Origin: Mycolicibacterium sp.
Lineage (GTDB): Bacteria > Actinomycetota > Actinomycetes > Mycobacteriales > Mycobacteriaceae
Length of the DNA: 64,000 bases
Reading direction: 5' to 3'
Assembly: GCF_016462545.1 (NCBI RefSeq)
Contig: NZ_JAEMTA010000005.1
Location: 117,700-181,699, forward strand
A program made the position numbers and the translations under genes. The notes under the pieces are model-generated. The model saw only the letters and a list, made by a program, of their open reading frames with translations, searched no databases and was not told the origin of the DNA. Shown here one piece after another: positions 35,911 to 43,817 of the stretch (its first letter is position 1; the number at the start of each line of letters is the position of its first letter).

Positions 35911-36689
35911 CCCTTGCGCGTGGCGAAGGCAGCGGCCGCCGCCTTCAACTCCCCACTGGTCGAGGCCAAGATCTGGCTACGGTTTTCCACCTGCAACGCG
36001 GCGTGCAAGCTGGGTGCCTCGAGGTTGGCCCACAGCACCTGCTTCGTCGACTCGACTCCGAACTTGCCATAGCTGCAAAGGGTTTCGGCGACCGACATGG
36101 CGTCGTCGAGCACGGGGCCCGAGGACACTCGTGACACCAGGCCGATCCGCAGTGCCTCGTCGGCATCGACGGTGCGTGCGGTGAGGATCAGATCGAATGC
36201 CTGGCCGGCGCCGACGATGCGCGGCAACGTGTAGCTGACGCCGATGTCGCACCCACCGAGTCCGAGCTTGATGAACTGTGTGCAGAATCGTGCCGACTGC
36301 GAGGCGATGCGAATGTCCGAGGCCATGGCCAACGCGAACCCGCCGCCGTAGGCCGGTCCGTTGACCGCGGCGATCACGGGCTGCCGAAGGCTGGTCAACC
36401 GTGTCGTGAGTTCGGCGATGCGCTCCTGCCACCGCATGCTCGACCGTGGGAACTCCAGGCCGCGCGTGGCATCGCCGGGCATCGGATCGGTCAGGTCGAG
36501 ACCCGAGCAGAAGCCGCGCCCCGCGCCGGTGAGCACCACGACGCGGCACTCATCGTCGGCGTTGACGTCCTCCAGCGCGTGGTGCAGATCTTCGACGAGG
36601 CTGTGGTTCAGCGCATTCAGCTTGTCCGGACGGTTGAGCGTGATGACGGCGATGTCGGCACGCGGACGGCTCAGCTCGAGATGCGGCAT
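35907..36689 (-). CDS. Enoyl-CoA hydratase/isomerase (crotonase) family
   Basis: 260 residues. The first oxyanion-hole segment is GAGRGFCSGLDL and the second is GPAYGGGFALAMASDIRIAS. The hydratase glutamate pair is not clear: the second-site stretch reads IKLGLGGCDIGVSYTLPRIVG, with Gly/Asp where catalytic Glu often sits. The Asp at GGCDIG resembles the dienoyl-CoA isomerase/4-CBA dehalogenase pattern, so hydration may not be its reaction. Acts on acyl-CoA thioesters. ATG 36689. Confidence 0.85.
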   Translation of the reverse strand: MPHLELSRPRADIAVITLNRPDKLNALNHSLVEDLHHALEDVNADDECRVVVLTGAGRGFCSGLDLTDPMPGDATRGLEFPRSSMRWQERIAELTTRLTSLRQPVIAAVNGPAYGGGFALAMASDIRIASQSARFCTQFIKLGLGGCDIGVSYTLPRIVGAGQAFDLILTARTVDADEALRIGLVSRVSSGPVLDDAMSVAETLCSYGKFGVESTKQVLWANLEAPSLHAALQVENRSQILASTSGELKAAAAAFATRKG

Positions 36690-36713
36690 AGCGCCTCACA
36701 CTATGGCGCGGCC

Positions 36714-37400
36714 CTAGGGCGCACTGTGCCATCCGGCGATCCCGACGATGATCAGCCGCAGTTGCTTGACCGCGGTGCGGCGGATCTCCTCGAGCGCCGC
36801 CGCATCTGCTGAATCCTCTATGGCTTCGGCGATGACGATCATCGAGTTGACGAACAGGCTGGACAGGATGTTGAGGTCCTCGGCGCTCCAGTCGCTCAGG
36901 CCGGGGAAGCGGGTCAGGTCGATCGCCAGCTCCGAGGTAATCAGCCGGATCTCGGTGCGGATCGCGTACCGCAGCACGGTGACACCGCTATTGCGCTCGC
37001 GGGCTATGAAGCGCCAGTGTTCGCTGCGTTCGTTGACGCCGGCGATGAGGATGTCGACGGTGGATTCGATGACCCGGCTCGGATCGAGCTTGCCCGCGCG
37101 GGCGCCGCGCAGCATGTCGCGCAGGGCGCGGAACGACTCGTCGATGAGCACCAGGCCGAGCGCTTCCATCGAGTCGAAGTGCCGATAGAAGGCGGCGGGG
37201 ACGATGCCCGCCTCGCGGGTCACCTCACGCAGGCTGAGCGCACTGAAGCTCTGTTCCTCCAGCAGCCGCAGGGCCGCCGCCACGATCGCTCGCCGTGTTG
37301 CTTCCTTGCGCTCTTCCCGTGACAACGTCTCACGCGAGGAACGCGACGACCCCGAGCGCCCCGACCGGGACGTTCGTGAACTGGGCGTACGATCGTTCAC
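36714..37400 (-). CDS. TetR-family regulator next to the desaturase operon (DesT-like)
   Basis: 228 residues from GTG 37400. A Ser/Arg-rich disordered N-terminus of about 25 residues precedes the HTH (RRAIVAAALRLLEEQ..SLREVTREAGIVPAAFYRHFDSMEAL). The arrangement matches Pseudomonas DesT, a TetR protein that senses acyl-CoA saturation and controls a desaturase and its electron donor. The operon divergent from it encodes exactly these two. A TTCAC-N3-GTGAA repeat overlaps its start. Confidence 0.85.
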   Translation of the reverse strand: MNDRTPSSRTSRSGRSGSSRSSRETLSREERKEATRRAIVAAALRLLEEQSFSALSLREVTREAGIVPAAFYRHFDSMEALGLVLIDESFRALRDMLRGARAGKLDPSRVIESTVDILIAGVNERSEHWRFIARERNSGVTVLRYAIRTEIRLITSELAIDLTRFPGLSDWSAEDLNILSSLFVNSMIVIAEAIEDSADAAALEEIRRTAVKQLRLIIVGIAGWHSAP

Positions 37401-37408
37401 TGTGTGAA
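37396..37408. promoter_or_regulatory. Candidate TetR operator
   Basis: TTCAC-tgt-GTGAA at the tetR start codon. A further GTGAAC at 37376-37381 forms a wider inverted pair with GTTCAC at 37395-37400. DesT-type operators also contain GTGAAC half-sites. Confidence 0.45.
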
Positions 37409-37469
37409 ACCTACCACAACCTGCTCGAATCGATTGACGGTTCCGCGGTATGAGGCGCACGGTATACAT

Positions 37470-38555
37470 GTGTTCACTCAAACGAAGTCCGCTCAAACGA
37501 AGACGCTGAGCCTGCGGGACAGGGTGCTGCGGTCACCGCTGGTCGACCTGCTCACCGGACCGCACGGCGTCGATCGCTACACGGAGCTCGTCGAGCCCAC
37601 CTGGACGCTGGGCGATGCCCGCGCCAAGGTCGTCGCGGTTCGTCGGCAGACGCCCCGCAGCGTCACCCTCACTCTTGAACCCAATGCGGCCTTTGCGGCC
37701 GGCCCCTCCTTCCGCGCCGGCCAGCACGTCAACCTCACGATCGAGGTCGACGGACGCAGGCAGACCCGCTGCTACTCGCCCGCCAACGCCGAGGGGGATC
37801 ACCGCCTCGAGCTGACGATCGGCGTGCACGACGAGGGCCTGGTGTCCCGGCACCTCTACCGCAACGCCCGTCCCGGCATGGTGGTCGGACTCGACGGCGT
37901 CGGCGGCGACTTCACCCTTCCCGAGGCTCGCCCGCAGCGGGTGCTCTTCGTCTCGGGTGGCAGCGGCATCACCCCGGTGATGTCGATGCTCCGCACGATG
38001 CGAGACGAAGGCTCCGACCGCGACGTCACCTTCATCCACTACGCCCGCACCCCCGAAGAGGCGTGCTACCGGGACGAGCTCGACGCCATGCCCGGTGTGC
38101 GCGTCCTGCACGGTTACTCCCGCTCACCCGAAGCGGGCGACCTGACGGGGTACTTCACTCGCGAACACGTGACGGGCGAAACGCCCGACGCGGTGTTCGT
38201 CTGCGGCCCGCCCGCCCTCGTCGACGCGGTACGCGAGCAGTTCGCGGACGCGCTCTTCGAGAGCTTCGTCCCGCCGGTGTTCGCCGTCCCGACGGAGGTC
38301 TCCGGCGGCACGGTCGCATTCGCCGACAGCGGCGTCGACGTCATCGACGACGGACGCTCACTGCTGGACCAGGCCGAAGCGGCGGGCCTGACGCCGGAGA
38401 GCGGCTGCCGAATGGGCATCTGCCACACCTGCACCCGCCGCAAGACCAGCGGTGCGGTCAAGAACCTCATCACCGGCGCCGTGTCGACCACCGACGAGGA
38501 GGACGTGCAGATCTGCGTCTCCGTCCCCGTCGGCGACGTCGAACTGTCCCTCTGA
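37470..38555 (+). CDS. Ferredoxin-reductase-like electron-transfer protein for the desaturase (Rv3230c type)
   Basis: 361 residues from GTG 37470; an in-frame GTG at 37404 would add 22 residues, so the start is uncertain. Order: FAD domain with RCYSPANAE (RxYS); NAD(P) domain with VLFVSGGSGITPVMSML; C-terminal plant-type 2Fe-2S domain with CRMGICHTC and a later QICVS. It passes electrons from NADPH to the desaturase encoded 30 bp downstream, as Rv3230c does for DesA3. The first codons contain an 11-bp direct repeat (37477-37487, 37492-37502). Confidence 0.88.
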   Translation: MFTQTKSAQTKTLSLRDRVLRSPLVDLLTGPHGVDRYTELVEPTWTLGDARAKVVAVRRQTPRSVTLTLEPNAAFAAGPSFRAGQHVNLTIEVDGRRQTRCYSPANAEGDHRLELTIGVHDEGLVSRHLYRNARPGMVVGLDGVGGDFTLPEARPQRVLFVSGGSGITPVMSMLRTMRDEGSDRDVTFIHYARTPEEACYRDELDAMPGVRVLHGYSRSPEAGDLTGYFTREHVTGETPDAVFVCGPPALVDAVREQFADALFESFVPPVFAVPTEVSGGTVAFADSGVDVIDDGRSLLDQAEAAGLTPESGCRMGICHTCTRRKTSGAVKNLITGAVSTTDEEDVQICVSVPVGDVELSL

Positions 38556-38585
38556 TCAACCCATTCCACCTCGAAAGGATCAGCC

Positions 38586-39734
38586 ATGACTGCCATGCTC
38601 GAGAAGACCACCATCGAAGACGACGTCGCCGATGTGTTGCCCGCGCCCGTCCGACAGGCCATCACCAAGGTCGTCGGCGGCAAGTCCGTCACCATGACCC
38701 CCGAGATGGCCGACGCCTTCGGCGCCGAGCTCGACGCCCTGAAGGAGCGGGTGGTCGCCGATCTGGGTGAGCGCGACGCCACCTACATCCGCCGCGTCAT
38801 CAAGGCTCAGCGCGCCCTCGAAGTCGGCGGCCGGGCGCTGCTGTTCGCCGGCATTCTGCCACCAGCCTGGATCGCAGGCACGGCGATGCTCGCCGCGTCG
38901 AAGATCCTGGACAACATGGAGATTGGCCACAACGTCATGCACGGCCAGTACGACTGGATGGGCGATCCGGCGCTCGCCAGCCGCAACTTCGAGTGGGACT
39001 CGGCCTGCCCCAGCGACCAGTGGCGCCACTCGCACAACTACATGCACCACACGTACACCAACATCGTCGACATGGACCGTGACATCGGCTACGGCATCCT
39101 TCGCATGAGCGAGGATCAGCGGTGGGTGCCCTACTACTACGGCAACCCGGTCTACGCGTTCCTGCTGATGATCCTCTTCCAGTACGGCGTGGCGCTACAC
39201 GAACTGGAGACCGAGCGCATCCGCTCCGGTGAGATCTCGATCGCCGACAAGCGCGAGACGCTGAAGGGCATCTGGGGCAAGGTCAAGCGGCAGACCCTCA
39301 AGGACTACGTCGCCTTCCCGCTGTTGGCCGGCCCGTTCGCGCCGTGGGTCTTCACCGGCAACCTGACGGCCAACCTCATTCGCAACGTGTGGTCCTACGC
39401 GATCATCTTCTGTGGCCACTTCCCCGACGGCACACAGGAATTCAGCAAGGAAGAGACCGCGAACGAGACCCGCGGCATGTGGTACTTCCGTCAGATCCTC
39501 GGCTCGGCGAACCTCACCGGCGGCAAGCTCTTCCACGTGATGAGCGGCAACCTGTCGTTCCAGATCGAACACCACCTGTTCCCCGACATCCCTGCCTTCC
39601 GTCACGCGGAGATCGCGCCGGAGGTGCAGGAGATCTGCGAACGCTACGGCGTCCCGTACAACAAGGGCCCGCTGCCCGCGCAGTTCGCCACCGTCGTGCG
39701 CAAGATCTGCAGGCTGGCACTGCCCTGGAACTAG
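38586..39734 (+). CDS. Membrane fatty acid desaturase (DesA3-like)
   Basis: 382 residues with two pairs of transmembrane helices. All three histidine boxes of the diiron centre are present: GHNVMHG, HSHNYMHH and QIEHHLFP. Likely a stearoyl-CoA/acyl-CoA delta-9-type desaturase that uses the preceding reductase as electron donor. Position of the double bond cannot be read from sequence. Start ATG 38586 with AAAGGA upstream. The transcript probably ends at the hairpin 39743-39804. Confidence 0.92.
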   Translation: MTAMLEKTTIEDDVADVLPAPVRQAITKVVGGKSVTMTPEMADAFGAELDALKERVVADLGERDATYIRRVIKAQRALEVGGRALLFAGILPPAWIAGTAMLAASKILDNMEIGHNVMHGQYDWMGDPALASRNFEWDSACPSDQWRHSHNYMHHTYTNIVDMDRDIGYGILRMSEDQRWVPYYYGNPVYAFLLMILFQYGVALHELETERIRSGEISIADKRETLKGIWGKVKRQTLKDYVAFPLLAGPFAPWVFTGNLTANLIRNVWSYAIIFCGHFPDGTQEFSKEETANETRGMWYFRQILGSANLTGGKLFHVMSGNLSFQIEHHLFPDIPAFRHAEIAPEVQEICERYGVPYNKGPLPAQFATVVRKICRLALPWN

Positions 39735-39742
39735 ATCCACTG

Positions 39743-39804
39743 CGTTGAGATAGCGCCGGCAGTCGAATTCCCCCCGGATGACGACTGTGGGCGCTATCTC
39801 AACG
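39743..39804. terminator. Bidirectional hairpin between the desaturase gene and nei2
   Basis: A perfect 15-bp inverted repeat, CGTTGAGATAGCGCC (39743-39757) and GGCGCTATCTCAACG (39790-39804), with an inner CAGTCG/CGACTG pair (39760-39765, 39782-39787). It starts eight bases after the desaturase stop and includes the nei2 stop codon at 39799-39801. No U-tract follows, so it may be a non-canonical terminator or mRNA-end stabiliser. Confidence 0.6.
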
Positions 39805-40578
39805 TTGGCAGTTGGGGCACCAGAACGAGATTCGGTCGGTACCTGTGATCTGCGCGCGGTCGGACTCGATGGTGGTACCGCACCGGCGACACGGGCGGCC
39901 GACGCGGCCGTACACCCAGAGGTCGCTACCCGCCCTGGTGTTGCCGGTGGTGGTGCGGTTGACCCGGGATCGATTCAGCCACAGCATGTCCCGTGCGCGT
40001 TGCACGATGCGCAGCGGATCCTTGACGGCGCTCACCGGGGAGCTGGGCAGCCGCCCCGACACGAAGCACAGTTCGTTGGCGTAGACGTTCCCGACCCCGG
40101 CCATCACCCGCTGGTCCAGCAGTGTCTCGGCGAGCGGTCGATCCGGATCAGCCGCGAGGTTCGCCGCCGCGATCCGCGGTTCCCAGTCGTCGCCCAGCAG
40201 ATCGGGCCCGAGGTGAGCGACGGCCTCCATGTCATGCTGCCGCTCCAGGATCTCGAGCACGCCAAGGTCGATGCCGGCAGCCCGAGAGTCCGCAGTTTCG
40301 AGGATGATCCGCACCTTGTGCACCGGCACGCGTCGAATCTGGCCGTCCAGCAGCCAGGCGCCGTCCATCTTGAGATGCGAGTGGATGCTCGCCCCAGATT
40401 CCCCGCCGACGCGGATGAACAGGTGCTTCCCGCGGCTGAGAACCTCGTCGACCACCTCGCCGGTGAGGTCCACGGTGGCGAACTTGGGCACCCGTACGTC
40501 GCACCGCGTCAGCGTCTTGCCGACCAGTGCCGTCCGTAGCTTGTCCGCGGCGCGGAAGACCGTGTCACCTTCAGGCAT
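39799..40578 (-). CDS. nei2: Endonuclease VIII-like DNA glycosylase Nei2
   Basis: 259 residues, close to M. tuberculosis Nei2 (Rv3297). The catalytic N-terminal proline and glutamate are exposed after Met removal ([11 protein letters not shown]). Lys in LSRGKHLFI is conserved. An H2TH domain holds [14 protein letters not shown], and a C-terminal zinc finger has CRRC..CPNC. It excises oxidised pyrimidines and cleaves the abasic site. ATG 40578. In M. tuberculosis it is adjacent to lhr; here about 10.8 kb separates them. Confidence 0.94.
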   Translation of the reverse strand: MPEGDTVFRAADKLRTALVGKTLTRCDVRVPKFATVDLTGEVVDEVLSRGKHLFIRVGGESGASIHSHLKMDGAWLLDGQIRRVPVHKVRIILETADSRAAGIDLGVLEILERQHDMEAVAHLGPDLLGDDWEPRIAAANLAADPDRPLAETLLDQRVMAGVGNVYANELCFVSGRLPSSPVSAVKDPLRIVQRARDMLWLNRSRVNRTTTGNTRAGSDLWVYGRVGRPCRRCGTTIESDRAQITGTDRISFWCPNCQR

Positions 40579-40659
40579 GGGGTGAACGTACCCGCAGCGA
40601 CATTTGTTACACGCGGATGTCGGCGCATGGGGTCTGGGCAATCGAAACGTATTCCGGCG

Positions 40660-40675
40660 ATGACCATTCGGAAAC
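40660..40675 (+). promoter_or_regulatory. Candidate GlnR box upstream of the Nit1C cluster
   Basis: ATGAC, six bases (CATTCG), GAAAC: this fits the actinobacterial GlnR pattern of AC-N9-AC with a perfect GAAAC second half and an imperfect first half. It is about 90 bp before the first Nit1C gene. A separate GTTAC half-site lies at 40606-40610. MSMEG_0570/0572 homologues respond to nitrogen starvation in M. smegmatis, which makes GlnR control likely. Confidence 0.4.
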
Positions 40676-40763
40676 ACGCGGCTCCTGTAATTGGGGCAAG
40701 CCGATGTTCCCGGCCCGCCGGCAGCGTCGCCGAGTCCTTCCCGCGAAATCCTGGAGTCACCAA

Positions 40764-41285
40764 ATGTCGTTCGACGATTCGATCACCGAGAACATCAAGA
40801 CCTCGCTCGCCGAGATCCCCCACCCGTCACTGCCCAAGGGCTCCAACATCTATGGCGGCACGAAGATCTTCCCCGACTACCAGGCCGAGGACGGCGAGAG
40901 TTACTTCACGCTGGTGCACGGCATCGCCCACGAGTCGTCGGTCAGCTTCGTCGCCGTCCTTCAAGCCACCAGGGCGCTGCGCAAGGGGTTCGAATCGGCG
41001 ATCTACTTCTACGGCCCCGGCGCCATCAACTGCCTGGCCACCCGCGGGTTCCCCAAGACGGGCGACTCCGGCTTCCCCGGTGAGCAGAACATCAACGACT
41101 CGCTGGGCACCTTCATCGCCGAGGGCGGCACGGTGTTCTGCTGCCGCTTCGGACTGGCCCTGCACGGGGGGCGCGAAGAGGACCTGATCGAAGGCGTCAT
41201 TCCGGCCCATCCGCTCGACGTGCAGGATGCGCTCATCCACTACGCGCGCAAGGGCGCGATCATCAACTCCACCTACATGGTCTAG
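40764..41285 (+). CDS. MSMEG_0572/Sll0783 family protein (Nit1C cluster)
   Basis: 173 residues. First gene of the Nit1C cluster. The family is named for nitrogen-starvation response and has no proven activity. Conserved blocks are [24 protein letters not shown].. and [16 protein letters not shown], then [29 protein letters not shown]. The fold appears small alpha/beta and DsrE-like (my inference). Cys residues at CLATRGFP and FCCRFG may be functional. The start is ATG 40764 with GGAG nine bases upstream; the longer open frame is not conserved-looking. Eight bases separate it from the nitrilase stop-start region. Confidence 0.85.
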   Translation: MSFDDSITENIKTSLAEIPHPSLPKGSNIYGGTKIFPDYQAEDGESYFTLVHGIAHESSVSFVAVLQATRALRKGFESAIYFYGPGAINCLATRGFPKTGDSGFPGEQNINDSLGTFIAEGGTVFCCRFGLALHGGREEDLIEGVIPAHPLDVQDALIHYARKGAIINSTYMV

Positions 41286-41296
41286 GTCGAATCCCG

Positions 41297-42196
41297 ATGA
41301 CGAAACTCGCTGCGGTCGCAGCCAACTTCACGCGTGACCTCGAACAGAACTACGCCCTGATCGACTCACTGGCCCAGCAGGCCCGCGCCGAGGGCGTCGA
41401 CTTCATGGTGCTGCCCGAGGCCGCGATCGGTGGCTACCTGTCGTCGCTCGGCAACCATGGCGACACGGTCAAGACGACGTCCACCTCACTACCGCCCGCC
41501 ATCCGCATCGACGGGCCCGAGATCGCCAGGGTGCAGGGCATCGTCGGCGACCTGGTGATCGCCATCGGATTCTGCGAGCTGGACGACGACGGCGAGACCC
41601 GCTACAACGCGGCGGCCGTTCTCGACGGCTCCAGGATCTACGGCACCTACCGCAAGGTCCACCAGCCACTGGGCGAGGGGATGTCCTATTCGGCCGGCTC
41701 CTGCTACGACGTCTTCGACACCCCGGTCGGTCGGGTCGGGCTGCAAATCTGTTACGACAAGGCCTTTCCCGAGGCGGCGCGCATCATGGCGCTGAAGGGC
41801 GCGCAGATCATCGCCAGCCTGTCGGCATGGCCTGCCGCGCGCACCGCCACTGCGGAGAACCTGCAGGACGACCGGTGGACCTACCGGTTCAACCTGTTCG
41901 ACGCGGCCAGGGCACTGGACAATCAGGTGTTCTGGATCGCGTCCAACCAGAGCGGCACGTTCGGCTCGCTGCGTTACGTCGGCAATGCCAAGGTGGTCGA
42001 TCCTGGCGGAAATACCTTGGCGACAACACTTCTCGGAAGTGGCATGGCGGTCGCCGAGGTCGACGTCGACGGTACGTTCCGCGCCATGCGGGCGGGCATG
42101 TTCCACCTGCGCGACCGCAGGCCGGATGTCTACGGTCCGGTGACCGACGTCGGTGCCGAGGGTGCCGGCCAGTGGCAGGAGTTGGCCCGTGCCTGA
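41297..42196 (+). CDS. Nit1C nitrilase (carbon-nitrogen hydrolase, probable cyanide-active)
   Basis: 299 residues with an intact catalytic triad: Glu41 in VLPEAAIGG, Lys120 in TYRKVHQP, Cys152 in LQICYDKAFPEAA. Homologues in Nit1C clusters are needed for growth on cyanide (cyanotrophy), in which HCN or nitriles are turned to ammonia plus acid or to amide. The protein works in the cytoplasm and probably as a spiral oligomer. ATG 41297, 11 bp after the first gene. The next gene begins inside its last codons. Confidence 0.92.
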   Translation: MTKLAAVAANFTRDLEQNYALIDSLAQQARAEGVDFMVLPEAAIGGYLSSLGNHGDTVKTTSTSLPPAIRIDGPEIARVQGIVGDLVIAIGFCELDDDGETRYNAAAVLDGSRIYGTYRKVHQPLGEGMSYSAGSCYDVFDTPVGRVGLQICYDKAFPEAARIMALKGAQIIASLSAWPAARTATAENLQDDRWTYRFNLFDAARALDNQVFWIASNQSGTFGSLRYVGNAKVVDPGGNTLATTLLGSGMAVAEVDVDGTFRAMRAGMFHLRDRRPDVYGPVTDVGAEGAGQWQELARA

Positions 42197-42488
42197 GATG
42201 ACGTTCGACGTGCAGTGGCCCGACGGTCGGGTGCAGCGCTGCTATTCCCCGAGCCTGGTGATGCACGACTACCTGATCTCCGGATCGGCCTACACCGTCG
42301 AGGAGTTCCTCGAGCGGTCCACCACGGCGCTGGACGAGGCCAGCGAGCGCGTGCGCGCCAAGTTCGGCTTCGCCTGCAGCTCGGCGGCCTGGACAAAGGA
42401 TGAAATCACCTCCACGGCAACTGAATTCCCGCGTGACGCGACCATCCGCGTCGTCGCGATGCAACCTGGACTGGAGAAGACGTCATGA
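42189..42488 (+). CDS. MSMEG_0570 family small protein (Nit1C cluster)
   Basis: 99 residues. Starts GTG 42189 (VPEMTFDVQWPDGRVQRCYSP), overlapping the nitrilase by eight bases, with AGGAG seven bases before it. Conserved features are WPDGRVQRCYSPSLVMHDYL, the helix VEEFLERSTTALDEASERV and a CSSAAW segment. Belongs to a family known only from these clusters and described as a nitrogen-starvation response protein. Two conserved Cys (RCYS, ACSS) could bind metal or substrate, which is speculative. Confidence 0.85.
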   Translation: MPEMTFDVQWPDGRVQRCYSPSLVMHDYLISGSAYTVEEFLERSTTALDEASERVRAKFGFACSSAAWTKDEITSTATEFPRDATIRVVAMQPGLEKTS

Positions 42489-43801
42489 CCTCCGAACACG
42501 TCACCGTCGCCGTCATCGGCGGCGGTCAGGCCGGCCTGTCGGTGAGCTGGTATCTGGGTCGGGCGGGCGTGGAGCACGTCGTCCTGGAAGCCCAGACCCC
42601 GGTGCACGCCTGGGCGGACACCCGCTGGGACAACTTCACCCTGGTGACGCCCAACTGGCACTGCCGGCTGCCGGGTTACGTCTACGACGGCGACGATCCC
42701 GACGGCTTCATGACCCGCGACGAGGTCGTGCAGTGGCTGGACGGCTGGCTCCAGACCTTCGAATCGCCGCTACGAACACACACCCGCGTCACCGCGTTGC
42801 GTCCCATTGCCACAGGAGGTTTCGAGCTGACCCTCGCCACCGCGGCGGGTACGCAGACCCTCACCTGCGAGCACGCCGTCGTCGCCACCGGCGGTTATCC
42901 CATCCCCGTTCTCCCGTCGTTCGCGGCATCCCTGGATGACTCCATCACCCAGATCCACTCGGAGCAGTACCGCAACGGAGGCCAGCTCCCGGAGGGCGCG
43001 GTGTTGGTCGTCGGCACCGGACAGTCCGGTGCGCAGATCGCCGAGGACCTGCACCTGGAGGGCCGTCAGGTTCACCTCGCAGTCGGCAGCGCGCCGAGGG
43101 TGGCACGGTTCTACCGCGGGCGCGACTGCATGACGTGGCTTGCTGAGATGGGCCTCTACGACAAGGCCGCCCCGGAGTACCCAGGCGGCAAGGCCGCCAT
43201 CGAGAAGACCAACCACTACGTCACCGGCCGCGACGGTGGCCGCGACATCGACCTGCGGCGGTTCGGCCTCGAGGGAATGCGGCTGTACGGCACGCTGAGT
43301 GACGGCAAGGACGCCCGACTGACCTTCGAGCCGTCGCTGCGAGACGCCCTCGACAAGGCTGACGCGGTCTACAACTCCATCCTCTCGGACATCGACGCCC
43401 ACATCGAGCGCAAGGGGCTGGGAGAGTCGGTGGCGCCGGCCACCCGGTACCGCGCGGTCTGGCAACCGGACACCGAGGTCACCGAACTGGACCTGGCCGC
43501 CGAGGGCATCACCTCCATCGTCTGGGCGATCGGCTACCGACCCGACTACCGATGGATCCAGGCGAGCGCCTTCGATGGCGGCGGGCGACCCATGCAGAAC
43601 CGCGGCGTCACCGAGGTCGAGGGCTTGGCGTTCGTCGGCCTGCCGTGGATGCACACCTGGGGCTCCGGCCGGTTCCTCGGCATCGACCGCGACGCCAAGC
43701 ACATTGCCGAGACGATCATCGACGATCTCCAACGCCAGTCCGCACCAGAGCATTCTGGTCTTCGCGCAGGCGCTCAACGCCGCCTTGCCGTGGCCCGCTG
43801 A
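42485..43801 (+). CDS. MSMEG_0569 family flavin-dependent oxidoreductase (Nit1C cluster)
   Basis: 438 residues, class B flavoprotein monooxygenase-like. FAD motif VAVIGGGQAGLSVSWYLGRAG at the N-terminus; NADPH motif VLVVGTGQSGAQIAEDL in the middle; ATG-type motif AIGYRPDYRW near residue 350. It resembles YUCCA/FMO-type enzymes but the FMO fingerprint FxGxxxHxxxY/F is not obvious. Likely oxygenates or oxidises an intermediate of the cluster. ATG overlaps the previous stop (ATGA). Confidence 0.88.
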   Translation: MTSEHVTVAVIGGGQAGLSVSWYLGRAGVEHVVLEAQTPVHAWADTRWDNFTLVTPNWHCRLPGYVYDGDDPDGFMTRDEVVQWLDGWLQTFESPLRTHTRVTALRPIATGGFELTLATAAGTQTLTCEHAVVATGGYPIPVLPSFAASLDDSITQIHSEQYRNGGQLPEGAVLVVGTGQSGAQIAEDLHLEGRQVHLAVGSAPRVARFYRGRDCMTWLAEMGLYDKAAPEYPGGKAAIEKTNHYVTGRDGGRDIDLRRFGLEGMRLYGTLSDGKDARLTFEPSLRDALDKADAVYNSILSDIDAHIERKGLGESVAPATRYRAVWQPDTEVTELDLAAEGITSIVWAIGYRPDYRWIQASAFDGGGRPMQNRGVTEVEGLAFVGLPWMHTWGSGRFLGIDRDAKHIAETIIDDLQRQSAPEHSGLRAGAQRRLAVAR

Positions 43802-43817
43802 GATCGAGGGAAGAAAC

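Noticed and set aside
37477..37502. Direct repeat CTCAAACGAAG twice, as possible regulator sites
   Set aside because: It lies in the first codons of the reductase gene and encodes a QTK-QTK repeat; there is no symmetry or promoter spacing to support a binding site.
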